Shown here: in pieces, positions 41,669-50,447 of the stretch
Layout: the number at the start of each line of letters is the position of its first letter
Position numbering within the stretch: the first letter of the stretch is position 1
Source: a virus
Reading direction: 5' to 3' (one strand)
Virus record (IMG/VR): IMGVR_UViG_3300017971_000001
Location: 124,001 to 188,000 of that record
DNA length: 64,000 bases
Translations under genes and position numbers: made by a program
The notes under the pieces: generated by a model
What the model saw: only the letters and a program-made list of their open reading frames with translations
The model's database searches: none
What the model was told of the DNA's origin: nothing

Positions 41669-42252
41669 CCCGGAAGAAAGCGATCCCGAAGACGCTCGTC
41701 CAAGACCCCCTCCCCTACGACAGCCCGAACGAACTCCTTGACGTCATGTCGTTCGACCAACTGCTCGCTCACTACGAAGGCAATCACGCCGACTACGTTC
41801 GACGCGGCAACGAACTACTCAAGAAGAAGGCCAAGCGCCGGCTCGGCAACTACGACAACGCGCGCCTGACCTTTGAGATCAACGGCGCCCAGCTGCACAA
41901 CCTGTGGTGGGAAAACCTCAAGAGCCCCTACGATCAAAGCAATCCGCCCGCTGCGGTGACGGATCTGTTTGGGGGGTCCGCCGCGGCCCTCCGCAAGGAA
42001 ATCCTCAGCGAGGGCTCCAAGCTCATGGGGAGCGGCTGGGTCGCGCTCAGCCAACTGAAGCGCAAGCCGAAGCAAGCTGACGTTCACGTCGTCACGAACC
42101 ACGACTACAACTGGTCGCTCTACCGACCGCTCCTGCTGATCGACCTGTGGGAACACGCCTTCTACCTCGACTACGAACACGAGCGCGACGAATACGCCCA
42201 GAGGATCTACGAATGCGTCAACTGGGACGTGGTCGGGGAGCGCATTCAATGA
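41665..42252 (+). CDS. Iron/manganese superoxide dismutase
   Basis: 195 aa from TTG (TTGA overlap with the RusA stop). All four metal ligands are visible: His in LLAHYEGNHADYV, His in GAQLHNLWW, and Asp and His in LIDLWEHAFYLDY. GSGWVALSQLK, TNHDYN and YECVNWDVVGERI also fit the family; Tyr of HADYV is present. Converts superoxide to peroxide. Placed inside a recombination operon, which is unusual. Confidence 0.9.
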   Translation: MTRKKAIPKTLVQDPLPYDSPNELLDVMSFDQLLAHYEGNHADYVRRGNELLKKKAKRRLGNYDNARLTFEINGAQLHNLWWENLKSPYDQSNPPAAVTDLFGGSAAALRKEILSEGSKLMGSGWVALSQLKRKPKQADVHVVTNHDYNWSLYRPLLLIDLWEHAFYLDYEHERDEYAQRIYECVNWDVVGERIQ

Positions 42253-42611
42253 GCAAGCTCAGGTGTCCGCTCTGTAACCGAGTCCGCGGGAAGCCGGTGC
42301 TCGAGGTGAAGCGCGAATGTGGCGAGCAGGTTTTCGTCGGGTGCGCGGACTGCTTGATCCACCTGATCGACCAATACAACCGCCGGGTCCTCGATTCAAC
42401 GTGCTACCTGTGCGGGTCCAAGAAAGAGCAAACGATCTTCGCGGGAGGGAGCCAGCGCCTCGAGTGCTCGCTTCACTATCAGGCGCGCTTCCTCCTCGGG
42501 CAGGCGCTCCAGCACATGAGTAAAGCCCTGGGTGAACAGGAGCTCGATCGGCGCCAGGTCGAAAACTGGTGCCTCAACGCCGCCGCCGCGCTCGGCGCAA
42601 CGGAGATCTAA
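42249..42611 (+). CDS. Hypothetical protein with three cysteine pairs
   Basis: 120 aa from ATG (ATGA overlap). CPLCNRVR, GCADCLI and CYLCGSKK suggest zinc binding. No family recognised. Confidence 0.65.
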   Translation: MSKLRCPLCNRVRGKPVLEVKRECGEQVFVGCADCLIHLIDQYNRRVLDSTCYLCGSKKEQTIFAGGSQRLECSLHYQARFLLGQALQHMSKALGEQELDRRQVENWCLNAAAALGATEI

Positions 42612-42985
42612 TGAACGAGATCGAACGCAAGCAGAAGTTGTGGATCGAGTCCAAGCCTCAAACCCCGAACCTCTATGAAGCCTTCGAGGCGGGCTGGAAA
42701 GCTGCCCAGGAAGCTACGAGCGCGGAAAACCGCAAGGGCTCGTCCCTGCGTGGCCGGGTGATCGTTCAGTTCCGCACGCTCTTCTCCAACGAGCTCGCGA
42801 ACGAGAATCCGAAGTTCTCGTCTCAAGTCGCCTGGCCCTGCCTCGAGCTCGACGACGGAACGCTCGTCTACGCGGGCAAGAAGCTGCCCGACGGGCTGCA
42901 CGGACCGGCGAGACTGCTCGGCGTCCAGGGCGATCAGAAGGTCATGTTCACGGCGAGTCATGCCACGATCGCCAAGAAGGTGTAG
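42611..42985 (+). CDS. Hypothetical protein
   Basis: 124 aa from ATG in a TAATG overlap. Helical N-terminus (NLYEAFEAGWKAAQEA), then beta-like (GRVIVQFRTLF ... CLELDDGTLVYAGKKLPDG). The first part resembles a short helix common in phage proteins. Function unknown. Confidence 0.65.
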   Translation: MNEIERKQKLWIESKPQTPNLYEAFEAGWKAAQEATSAENRKGSSLRGRVIVQFRTLFSNELANENPKFSSQVAWPCLELDDGTLVYAGKKLPDGLHGPARLLGVQGDQKVMFTASHATIAKKV

Positions 42986-43257
42986 TGGACTTCCACCGCT
43001 CAGAGAGTTTACGCGAAGTCGTCGGACTCAAGGTGTATCGTCACCGCGTCGAGTGCGAGGAGTTCGGGCAACGCGAATTCACGTTCATGGTCAAGGACGG
43101 ACTCGTTCGCGTGATCGAGTCCTACGGGAACACGTCCCGGGAACTCGGCAGCAACATTCCCCTGGACGGCCTGATCGCCTGCGCGGTCAGCTGGCTCAGC
43201 GAACCCACGGCAAGCAGCAAGCATGAAGCCAACCGTCGAGCAGCAAGCGGTCATTGA
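42985..43257 (+). CDS. Small hypothetical protein
   Basis: 90 aa from GTG (TAGTG overlap); runs 35 nt into the helicase gene. VYRHRVECEEFGQREFTFMVKDGLVRVIE looks beta-rich. No family recognised. Confidence 0.55.
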   Translation: MDFHRSESLREVVGLKVYRHRVECEEFGQREFTFMVKDGLVRVIESYGNTSRELGSNIPLDGLIACAVSWLSEPTASSKHEANRRAASGH

Positions 43258-46200
43258 GCACGGCACGGGTCCGGCGCTCGTCCTCGCTGACGCCGGCAGC
43301 GGCAAGACGACCACGATCCTGCTGCGGATCAAGAACCTGATCCGGCGCGGCGTTCCTGCCAACCAGATCCTTATGATCACGTTCAGCCGCGCCGGCACCG
43401 AGGACATGATCCGCCGCGCCCGCGAATTGGGCGTCCCTCGAGGCGTGCAGTACCGAACGCTGCACAGCGTCGGTAAGGAAATGATCAAACGAGGATTCCC
43501 GCTGCAGGAGGAACGGACCTTCCGCTGGCCGCGCGAGGACTCGTCGGAAGACGAAGGCGGGAGCATGACTTTCTCGATCCCGACCGAGGGCGAGGAGGCG
43601 AAGAAGGAACCGGCCTTCGGTCAGCGGGTCGGGCGGAAGCAGTCGCTCGATATCGATATCGAAAAGCTCATGAAGGCCACGCTGCTCAACTACAAGGACG
43701 AGCTCGAAGCGAAAGGCCCCGTCAGCCGCGCGCACCTCGCCCCCAAGGTCAGTGAGGTCATGAAGCTGATCGACTTCAGCAAGTCCAATCTGATCTTTCC
43801 GGACCTGATCGACGAAACGACCGGCGAGCTCTTCTGCGAAGGGGCCTGGAGCAGCAGCGACGGAACGAAGTTCCCCTGTTTCATGGACTGGGCCTGGGAG
43901 AACCTGAGGATCTCTGAGGACGAGAACGAGCCCGGCCGGATCCCGGTCGTGATCGAGGCCGTGCAGCGCTGCTACATGAAGCTGCAAATGGCCTCGGCCT
44001 GCCCAGAGTATCACTCGTCGAACGAGTACTACGCTCTGCACGCCCACCGCTGGATCACGTTTTCCGACATGATCGCGCTGCCGGCGCAGGCGATCCTCAT
44101 GGGCCTTCCCTGGGTCTCGCCGTGGTGGGGCAGGTTCTCGTTCGTGATCGTGGACGAGGTCCAGGACAACAACCTTGGCCAATGGGCCATGGTCCGTCAC
44201 CTCGCCCGAGACAACAACCTCATGGCGGTCGGCGACGACTCGCAATCCATTTTCAGCTTCCGCGGCGCCCGGCCTGAACTCATGGGCTTCTTCAGGCAGG
44301 AGCTCATGAACTCGCAGGTCTACGGGCTCTCGGTGAACTTCAGGTGTCCGCACGAGGTCGTCAATCAGGCGAACAACCTGCTCAGCCACGCGCCGAACAA
44401 GCTAAAGGAAAAGCCCGCCCAGGCGCTCGAGTCTGCCTTGCCGGGACGGATCACGGTCACGTCTTACGCCGAACCCCTGAGGGAGGCGCGCGGCGTCGTC
44501 AAGAAGATCCAGGGCTATCAGGCGGCTGGGTTCCCCTCGCATGAGATCGCTGTGATCTACCGCACGCATGCCAGCGCTGGCGCGGTCGAGATCGAACTGA
44601 TCCGCAACCGAATCCCCTACCGCGTTCAGGGCTCTCCGTTCTTCAGCAAACCGATCGTCGCGGCCACGATCGGTTACCTCGGTCTCGCACTCGAACCCGG
44701 AGATCGGGAGTGGCTCAAGGCCTGCTACTGCAAGCCGCTGAGGAGTCTCAACCGAGCCTTCTTGAACACGTACGACAACTACGCTGCAGCGGTCAACGCC
44801 TTCGAGAACGACGAGGTCAAGCAGTGGCGCTGGAAGCGAGGTATTCCCAACCTTCGCAAGGCGGTCACCGAAACCCGGAAGGCGCTCAAGGAAAAGGGGG
44901 TGGGGGACGCGATCCGCCATGTGCTGTGGAAGCTTGAACTCGTCAAGTTCTTCGTCAATCGAGCCTCGGGCGACGGGAAGATCGAGATCGAGGACTACGC
45001 AAGAAACCTGGAGGACCTAGGGGATTGCTACGACAGCGCAGAGGATCTCCTGCGATACGTCCGGCTCATGCGCGACGACGATATCGCCGAGGCCGACCAC
45101 GACAACACCTACCTGAACAAGAAGTCCGCTCCGGGTCGCGTGGTGTTGAGCACCATTCACCGCTGCGTCCACCCGGACACTCTTATCGAAACAGGCGAGG
45201 GCCTGATTCCGATCAAGCTAGCCTCGAAATCCGGTCTTATCGGAACCCCGAAAGGGCCCCTCCGCTACAAAAACCTTGTTCGCAATCCGAGCAGAATTGG
45301 GATAAAGGTCACGACCGAAAGAGGGTACGAGCTCACCATGACGCCGGACCACGGAATCCAGGCATGGGGAGGAAATGGATACCGACGGCACCGCGCAGAC
45401 GAATTAAAGGAAGGCCAATTCGTTCGCTTGAAGCTGGGCGTGAATTGCCCTGCTGGAGAGGTTCCTAGCCTTCCAAGTCCAGGAGTCGGTGATATCCGTG
45501 AGCACGTCTGCAAAATTCCGCAGCGAATGAGCAGCGAGCTAGCTGAATTCCTGGGTTTGATAGTTGGCGACGGAACTTGCTACAAGCGAGGCGTCAGGCT
45601 GAAGAAGCGCCACGAAGAGGTTGTAAACCGCTTCTGCGCGCTAGGGAAATCGCTTTTTGGGCTAAACGCTATCCGAAAGAAAGAACAGGCGAAGAAGCCC
45701 GGCTACAACCTGACTGGAGAATTCGTCCACTACGCAGAAATCAACAGCACCAAGCTTTGCAGGTGGCTTGAAATCCTCGGAGGCACCTCCCCTCAGGAGA
45801 AGTCGATCCCCGAGTGCGTCCTGAGGAGCCCGGCAATCATTCAGGCCTCATTTCTCAGAGGACTGTTTGAAGACGGAACTGTAAATGTGAAAAAGGGGAA
45901 ACTCGATCATATCGACTGGTCCAACAAAAGCGAAGAAATGGCCAAGCAGGTTCAGGTCATGCTTCTGAGATTTGGGGTCGCCTGCAAGCGCAGGAGGGTC
46001 GAACACCAAGGAAGGAATAATACGCACATTTACATTTACGGAGAATTTGCCTCCAAGTTCGGAAGGTCGATCGGAATGATCAGCAAGGTCAAACAAGACC
46101 GCCTTTCGTGCGCCCCTGGCCGCCAAATGTATCCGGTCCCTATAGCCAAAAACGAACTTCGCTTCCTGAGGAACCAGGACAGAGCAAACGCCAGCCACAG

Positions 46201-46627
46201 AGGGAGGGTAAGCCGTTGGAAAGCAGCCCTCGTCCCCGATTTGATCGGGAAGCTGGGTTTCTTTCACGACCCGATTAAGAGTATTGAAATCGTAGAGTGC
46301 GAGTCCATGTGCGTCGAGGTTCCTGAAATGGGGAGGTTCCTTCAGAACGGATTCGACGGGCATAATTGCAAAGGCCTAGAGTACGGAACCGTTTTTTTGA
46401 TTCGGGCGAACGAGGGGGTCGTTCCGCACCGCCTGGCGGACCTGTCCGAAGAGCGCCGCCTGTTCTACGTCGCGGTCACCCGGACCAAATCGACCTGCGA
46501 GATCAGCTACGTGCAGGAGACCACCTTAGGCCCGGCGTTCCAGAGCCAGTTCATTCAGGAGCTCAAGCAGCGAAAGGAGGTGCGGATTGGACGAAAAGCT
46601 GACGAAAGCTTGGCGAGCTTGGCGTAG
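43223..46627 (+). CDS. UvrD/Rep-type superfamily 1 helicase interrupted by an intein
   Basis: 1134 aa. Walker A LADAGSGKTTT, MITFSRAGTEDM (motif Ia), IVDEVQDNN (II), GDDSQSIFSFRG (III), VNFRCPHEV (IV), and after the intein CKGLEYGTVFLI (V) and FYVAVTRTKS (VI). Motif V, TIHR-CKGLE, is split by a 401-residue intein. A 3'-5' SF1A helicase for replication or repair. The 2A-type insert between motifs Ia and II is long. The ribosome binding site of the next gene lies inside its 3' end. Confidence 0.92.
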   Translation: MKPTVEQQAVIEHGTGPALVLADAGSGKTTTILLRIKNLIRRGVPANQILMITFSRAGTEDMIRRARELGVPRGVQYRTLHSVGKEMIKRGFPLQEERTFRWPREDSSEDEGGSMTFSIPTEGEEAKKEPAFGQRVGRKQSLDIDIEKLMKATLLNYKDELEAKGPVSRAHLAPKVSEVMKLIDFSKSNLIFPDLIDETTGELFCEGAWSSSDGTKFPCFMDWAWENLRISEDENEPGRIPVVIEAVQRCYMKLQMASACPEYHSSNEYYALHAHRWITFSDMIALPAQAILMGLPWVSPWWGRFSFVIVDEVQDNNLGQWAMVRHLARDNNLMAVGDDSQSIFSFRGARPELMGFFRQELMNSQVYGLSVNFRCPHEVVNQANNLLSHAPNKLKEKPAQALESALPGRITVTSYAEPLREARGVVKKIQGYQAAGFPSHEIAVIYRTHASAGAVEIELIRNRIPYRVQGSPFFSKPIVAATIGYLGLALEPGDREWLKACYCKPLRSLNRAFLNTYDNYAAAVNAFENDEVKQWRWKRGIPNLRKAVTETRKALKEKGVGDAIRHVLWKLELVKFFVNRASGDGKIEIEDYARNLEDLGDCYDSAEDLLRYVRLMRDDDIAEADHDNTYLNKKSAPGRVVLSTIHRCVHPDTLIETGEGLIPIKLASKSGLIGTPKGPLRYKNLVRNPSRIGIKVTTERGYELTMTPDHGIQAWGGNGYRRHRADELKEGQFVRLKLGVNCPAGEVPSLPSPGVGDIREHVCKIPQRMSSELAEFLGLIVGDGTCYKRGVRLKKRHEEVVNRFCALGKSLFGLNAIRKKEQAKKPGYNLTGEFVHYAEINSTKLCRWLEILGGTSPQEKSIPECVLRSPAIIQASFLRGLFEDGTVNVKKGKLDHIDWSNKSEEMAKQVQVMLLRFGVACKRRRVEHQGRNNTHIYIYGEFASKFGRSIGMISKVKQDRLSCAPGRQMYPVPIAKNELRFLRNQDRANASHRGRVSRWKAALVPDLIGKLGFFHDPIKSIEIVECESMCVEVPEMGRFLQNGFDGHNCKGLEYGTVFLIRANEGVVPHRLADLSEERRLFYVAVTRTKSTCEISYVQETTLGPAFQSQFIQELKQRKEVRIGRKADESLASLA
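45164..46366 (+). other. Intein with LAGLIDADG endonuclease in helicase motif V
   Basis: From Cys648 (CVHPDTLIETGEG, a classic block A) to HN1048, followed by extein Cys1049. Block B is LTMTPDHGI; block G is the NGFDGHN end. SSELAEFLGLIVGDGT and FLRGLFEDGTV are the two LAGLIDADG helices. Its DNA looks richer in A and T than the extein on both sides, which fits recent acquisition. Confidence 0.92.
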
Positions 46628-47312
46628 TGACCCTACGCCCGAGAACGCCATGGAGTGGGCCGTGCTCCAGGCCCGCACGCAGAGCGTAGGACCGTCGGAG
46701 ACGCCGCTCCATGAAGTTCAATGGGTCAAATACAGACCCACTAGCGGAAGTCACATACTGCGGGATCACGTCGAAGCCGCGGTCAACGTCTACTTCGGTC
46801 GGGACATGGAGGACGTTGTCGTCGGAGAGCTCAGCTGGTTGACCCAGTGCCACTACTGGCTGCTCGGAACTCGGCCTGGGCCCGCTGCGATCTCACTGCT
46901 CGGAAAGTTCTATCAAGACCACGACATGGAACTCGTGGTCGGCGACGAGGACCGAGCCAACAAGGACTACGAGCAGGCGACCGAGGAGGGATCCGTCGCT
47001 CAGCTGAGGCGGGAGATCGCTCGCCTTCGCCAGGACCTCAATAAAGCTCGGGCCGAAAGCGCTCAGGGCGCCCGCGCTCAGCTGAAGAAGTCTCAAGCAG
47101 AAGTCGCCAAGCTGAAAACGGAACTCGAAAACAAGAAGTCGTTTCTCGACCTGAGGAATTCTGAACTCAAGCGCCTGCGGAAAGAGGTTCAGGAGAGCAA
47201 GGAGCTCAAGGCCGACCTGTGCAAGCTCGCCAACCTGGAAAAGAGCAACAGCATTCTGCGGGAAGAGAACAACCGCCTGGCGAAACTGCTGCAGGCGAAG
47301 GCGAAGCCGTGA
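46587..47312 (+). CDS. Coiled-coil protein
   Basis: 241 aa from TTG, preceded by AAAGGAGG (46573-46580) at a 6-nt spacing, which decides this start although it overlaps the helicase by 41 nt. Residues 1-125 are globular; 130-235 are an uninterrupted coiled coil (LRREIARLRQDLNKARAESA ... LREENNRLAKLLQ). Function unknown. Confidence 0.75.
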   Translation: MDEKLTKAWRAWRSDPTPENAMEWAVLQARTQSVGPSETPLHEVQWVKYRPTSGSHILRDHVEAAVNVYFGRDMEDVVVGELSWLTQCHYWLLGTRPGPAAISLLGKFYQDHDMELVVGDEDRANKDYEQATEEGSVAQLRREIARLRQDLNKARAESAQGARAQLKKSQAEVAKLKTELENKKSFLDLRNSELKRLRKEVQESKELKADLCKLANLEKSNSILREENNRLAKLLQAKAKP

Positions 47313-47644
47313 AGCGCTGGGAGTTCCTCGAAAAGGGCGATATGGTCGTCGACCCCACGGGGCGAGTCGGGACCGTGGTCTACGGGCCGGTCAAGGAGAA
47401 CTGGTTGTTCACCAAGATCCCGACGGGTCGAGCGACCTACTACGTCGAGTTCAGCCGAGAGGCGACTGACCTACGCGGGATCCGCCGCGCCAAGAAGGCG
47501 CGCGAAAAGGGGAAGTGGGTCACGGGCGAGGTCTGGAAGAGTCAGGAGCTTAGGCGATTGAGTCGCGAGCTCCAGCAAATGGCCGATAAGCTCCAGCGAA
47601 TGGCGGGGGAGAGCGACGACTACCCCTACGGGAGAGGCGCATGA
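47309..47644 (+). CDS. Hypothetical small protein with KOW-like start
   Basis: 111 aa from GTG (GTGA overlap). FLEKGDMVVDPTGRVGTVVYGPVKENW suggests a small SH3/KOW barrel; C-terminus is helical (LRRLSRELQQMADKLQRMAG). Function unknown. Confidence 0.65.
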   Translation: MKRWEFLEKGDMVVDPTGRVGTVVYGPVKENWLFTKIPTGRATYYVEFSREATDLRGIRRAKKAREKGKWVTGEVWKSQELRRLSRELQQMADKLQRMAGESDDYPYGRGA

Positions 47645-48078
47645 AGAAGACCGAAGAACATGACCCGCGCACTCACCCCCGCCTCCTCGACAAGGTCTCC
47701 AAGAGCGGGCGCGAGCGCTGCGTCGAGTTCGTGAGCGCCATGGGCACGATCGTCTACTCGACCGGGACGAGCGAAAAGAAGTGCTCGCTCGAGTCCTGGC
47801 GACGCTGGGCCAAGGGGGCCGAAATCGTCCGCCGCGGCCGCGCGGACGGGAAGAGGGCGCTTGAAAACCAACTGTCCCGGGAGATCAACTTGATCCGAAA
47901 CCGACTGGGAGAGATCGGCCAAGGCACCGAGCCCAAGTTTGCGAACGAGGACGAGATCGAGCTCGCGCTGATCGATCTTTCGCTGGCGCTGTACGAACAC
48001 CACTCGACGCATTACCTGCCGACCTCGATCGGAATCGAGTCGATTCGCCAGGCCATTCTCAGGAGGAGGCTGGCGTGA
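47641..48078 (+). CDS. Hypothetical protein sharing its C-terminus with an NP module
   Basis: 145 aa from ATG (ATGA overlap). The last 16 residues (IGIESIRQAILRRRLA) are identical at the DNA level over 43 nt to the end of a module in the gene at 9058-11136. There the same peptide is followed by GFNP. So a free-standing gene and an internal module share an end, which suggests module fusion. Confidence 0.7.
   Translation: MKKTEEHDPRTHPRLLDKVSKSGRERCVEFVSAMGTIVYSTGTSEKKCSLESWRRWAKGAEIVRRGRADGKRALENQLSREINLIRNRLGEIGQGTEPKFANEDEIELALIDLSLALYEHHSTHYLPTSIGIESIRQAILRRRLA
48027..48069 (+). repeat. 43-nt exact dispersed repeat, copy 2
   Basis: Matches 9730-9772 on the other strand without mismatch and sits at the very 3' end of the gene at 47641. 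Confidence 0.9.
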
Positions 48079-48254
48079 ACTGGCTCCTCGCGTTTGGGGT
48101 CTACTACCTCACCTTCCTCCTCCTGATCTTCTCTGCGCGCTGGGCTGCTGAAGAGGACGCGAAGAAGCGGCGGGAGACGTGGCTCCTCTGCACCGGCGGC
48201 GCGGTCGTGGCCTTCTACCTGGTCGTCAAAGCCCTAACGAAAAGACAAGCATGA
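48075..48254 (+). CDS. Small two-helix membrane protein (59 aa)
   Basis: GTG (GTGA overlap) to TGA overlapping the next ATG. Two hydrophobic helices (WLLAFGVYYLTFLLLIF and TWLLCTGGAVVAFYLVV) are joined by a charged loop (AEEDAKKRRE). Holin-like topology with only this evidence; there is no lysis gene next to it. Confidence 0.6.
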   Translation: MNWLLAFGVYYLTFLLLIFSARWAAEEDAKKRRETWLLCTGGAVVAFYLVVKALTKRQA

Positions 48255-49006
48255 AGACCCACGCTCGCCTCAACGAAGACGCCAAGATCACCTTCTGCGG
48301 ACGAGAAATCGGAAGGAAGTTCCAAGGCGCCGCCGAGTCCACGCACGATCTCTGCGGATACCTCAAACTCCCGGTCGAAGAAGTGTGCGGAAACTGCCGG
48401 CCGAAGGTCGTCGTCTGGAACGACAGGGGGTACGTGCCCATGCCGGACGGAAAGCAGCAGCCGACGATCACGACGGTCTCCGGGATCCGGTTCACGCCCT
48501 TCGACCCCCAGTTGGACCAGATCAACATTCGCGATATCGCGACGGCGCTGAGTCACCTCTGTCGCTGGTCGGGCCACGTTGAGCGCTTTATATCGGTTGG
48601 AGAGCACTCGATCTGGGTCTGCAAGCTGATCGAAGAGCAAGGCCACGGTACCCGGGCCGCGCTCACGGGGCTGCTCCACGACGCCAGCGAGGCCTACCTG
48701 GCCGACCTGCCACGTCCGATCAAGTACCACAAGGGCCTCAAGGCCTACCGGACCACGGAAGACCGGATCCACGCGGCGATCGCGCGCAAGTACGACCTCG
48801 AGTGGCCCCACCCGCCCGAGGTCAAGGCGGCTGACAACAGCCTGTTGATCACGGAGGCCGTGACCCTCAAGGGGTTGGATCTTTCGATCGAGGGTTCCTC
48901 TTGTATCCCCTGGATTCAAGCTCACCTCAACGCACCGGCCCCTTCGTTCAGCGCCGTTCAAGAGGATTTCATTCAGCACTTCCGCAGGCTGAGGAACATG
49001 CTGTGA
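48251..49006 (+). CDS. HD-domain phosphohydrolase (YfbR-like)
   Basis: 251 aa. CGNC near residue 50 may bind metal. SVGEHSIWV ... TGLLHDASEAYLADLPRPIKY is the HD motif in the arrangement of YfbR/nucleotidase-type proteins that act on nucleotides. Probably part of phage nucleotide metabolism; substrate unknown. Confidence 0.8.
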   Translation: MKTHARLNEDAKITFCGREIGRKFQGAAESTHDLCGYLKLPVEEVCGNCRPKVVVWNDRGYVPMPDGKQQPTITTVSGIRFTPFDPQLDQINIRDIATALSHLCRWSGHVERFISVGEHSIWVCKLIEEQGHGTRAALTGLLHDASEAYLADLPRPIKYHKGLKAYRTTEDRIHAAIARKYDLEWPHPPEVKAADNSLLITEAVTLKGLDLSIEGSSCIPWIQAHLNAPAPSFSAVQEDFIQHFRRLRNML

Positions 49007-49704
49007 GCGACGAGCGACTTCGAAAGCTGAAGGTCGCGGCGCGGTTCGATCCCGAAGCCGATATCGACTACCTTCGCGAGCGGATCCGCGCAGGAGAGCT
49101 CAGCCCCGACCGAGTCGAGGCCGCGGCGTTGCTGGGCAGCGAGCGAGCCCAAAAGGCCCTCGGTTGGAACTTGATCGCCGAGGGTGAGGACGTACTCACC
49201 TTCGAGCGGGGAGTTCAGGAGATCTTTGTTCCGCTCGGCCCGCGCGCGCGAATCATGGGCATGAAGAAGTTCGGCTTAGAGTATGTCTTCCTCGCTTCGC
49301 GTGCCGCCTCTCGCTTCCTGCACGGAATCTGGTCGCGGGACGCCGTGAGCGCTGGGCTGTCCGCTGAACTCGTCACGCTGGGCGACGAGGTCCTCATTGC
49401 CTGCGGACCTGAAACGGTCGGCAGGTTTCCTGATTTCGACTACGACGCCTGCTCTTGGGCGAGTAGCGACGCGATTGAGCGATTCAAGGCCAGGATTGAC
49501 CACTCCTTGCTCCGGTCGGTCAATATGTGGCCCGGCCACCTGATCAGCATTTCCCGAGGAGCGTGGCTCATGAGCCGGGGTCGCGAGAGCGTTGCCTACT
49601 CGACGCTTTCTGAAGCAAACTTCCGCAACCACGGCGAAGAAAGCGCTTGCCGTGAGGCCATGAAAAGAGATACCGTCCCTGTCCTGCTAGGAGAAGACTC
49701 ATGA
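49003..49704 (+). CDS. Hypothetical protein with R-L-R module
   Basis: 233 aa from GTG (GTGA overlap). SDERLRKLKVAARFDPEADIDYLRERIRAGELSPDRVEAAALLG is the longest and best-preserved copy of the recurring module, with the helix-turn 'GELSPDRVEAAALLG' known from proteins of Myxococcales and Planctomycetes. The remaining 180 residues are unassigned. Confidence 0.7.
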   Translation: MSDERLRKLKVAARFDPEADIDYLRERIRAGELSPDRVEAAALLGSERAQKALGWNLIAEGEDVLTFERGVQEIFVPLGPRARIMGMKKFGLEYVFLASRAASRFLHGIWSRDAVSAGLSAELVTLGDEVLIACGPETVGRFPDFDYDACSWASSDAIERFKARIDHSLLRSVNMWPGHLISISRGAWLMSRGRESVAYSTLSEANFRNHGEESACREAMKRDTVPVLLGEDS

Positions 49705-50447
49705 TCGGTGAGTTCGTCCGCGCCGTACTTTCGACGAAGAACGACAAGATCGTCTTCCGGGATCTGTGTTCGACCTGCGACGACTTTCGCGCCCACCGAC
49801 TCGGAGGCAAGCCTGGATCGGCGCTGGGTATCTGCCTGCGCTGCAAGGGCGAGACTCCGTGCAGCACTCGCAGGATCGACGAGTCGAACGTAGGCAAGGC
49901 GAAAGCGTTCATGAAGCGTTGGAGCGACGCGACCGAAACGGCGAAGCGCAAGAAGGCCGCGATCGATTCGGCTCGCCCTTCCCCGCCTAGCGCCCGCGGC
50001 TCTTGGCCGCCCGCAAAGAAGAAGGCGAATTACGGAACGGAGGCGCGCAGAAGGGCCGCTGCGTCAGCCTACGACGCGCACCCTCCGAGGACCGTCGACT
50101 GCTCGTTCTGCGGCAAGGCCTTCGAAACCCGGCACCCCAAGAAGATCAACTGCTCGCGCAGTTGCACCGTGAAGCGGGCCAGCAAGAACCGAAAGGAGCG
50201 CAGAGGAAAGAAGGAGGCCGGCAACGAGGAGCGAATCGGCGTCACGGTCACCTTGAGCAAGCTCCCCTTTGCCAAGGGGGCAAACTACGGCACCCACAAA
50301 CTCGAGGAAGACTGCTCGAAAAAGAACGCCGAACTCCCCTGGCTTCTCTCGTGCCTCCAATGCGGGACCCTGAGCTACGCCAAGGGCCGAAACGTGATCG
50401 CCCGCCAAATTCCTGCCTGCACCTGCAACGAGAAGAGCGAAGCATGA
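49701..50447 (+). CDS. Zinc-finger protein with three cysteine pairs
   Basis: 248 aa. CSTCDDF ... CLRCKGE, CSFCGKAFETRHPKKINCSRSC and CLQCGTLSYA ... CTCNE. The middle motif (C-x2-C-x12-C-x3-C) resembles the MYM/HNH-neighbour zinc finger often seen in phage proteins. Basic and probably nucleic-acid binding. Confidence 0.7.
   Translation: MIGEFVRAVLSTKNDKIVFRDLCSTCDDFRAHRLGGKPGSALGICLRCKGETPCSTRRIDESNVGKAKAFMKRWSDATETAKRKKAAIDSARPSPPSARGSWPPAKKKANYGTEARRRAAASAYDAHPPRTVDCSFCGKAFETRHPKKINCSRSCTVKRASKNRKERRGKKEAGNEERIGVTVTLSKLPFAKGANYGTHKLEEDCSKKNAELPWLLSCLQCGTLSYAKGRNVIARQIPACTCNEKSEA

Noticed and set aside
9730-48069. The 43-nt repeat as an attachment site or insertion-sequence end
   Set aside because: It lies fully inside coding sequence, keeps the reading frame, and has no transposase or integrase beside it.
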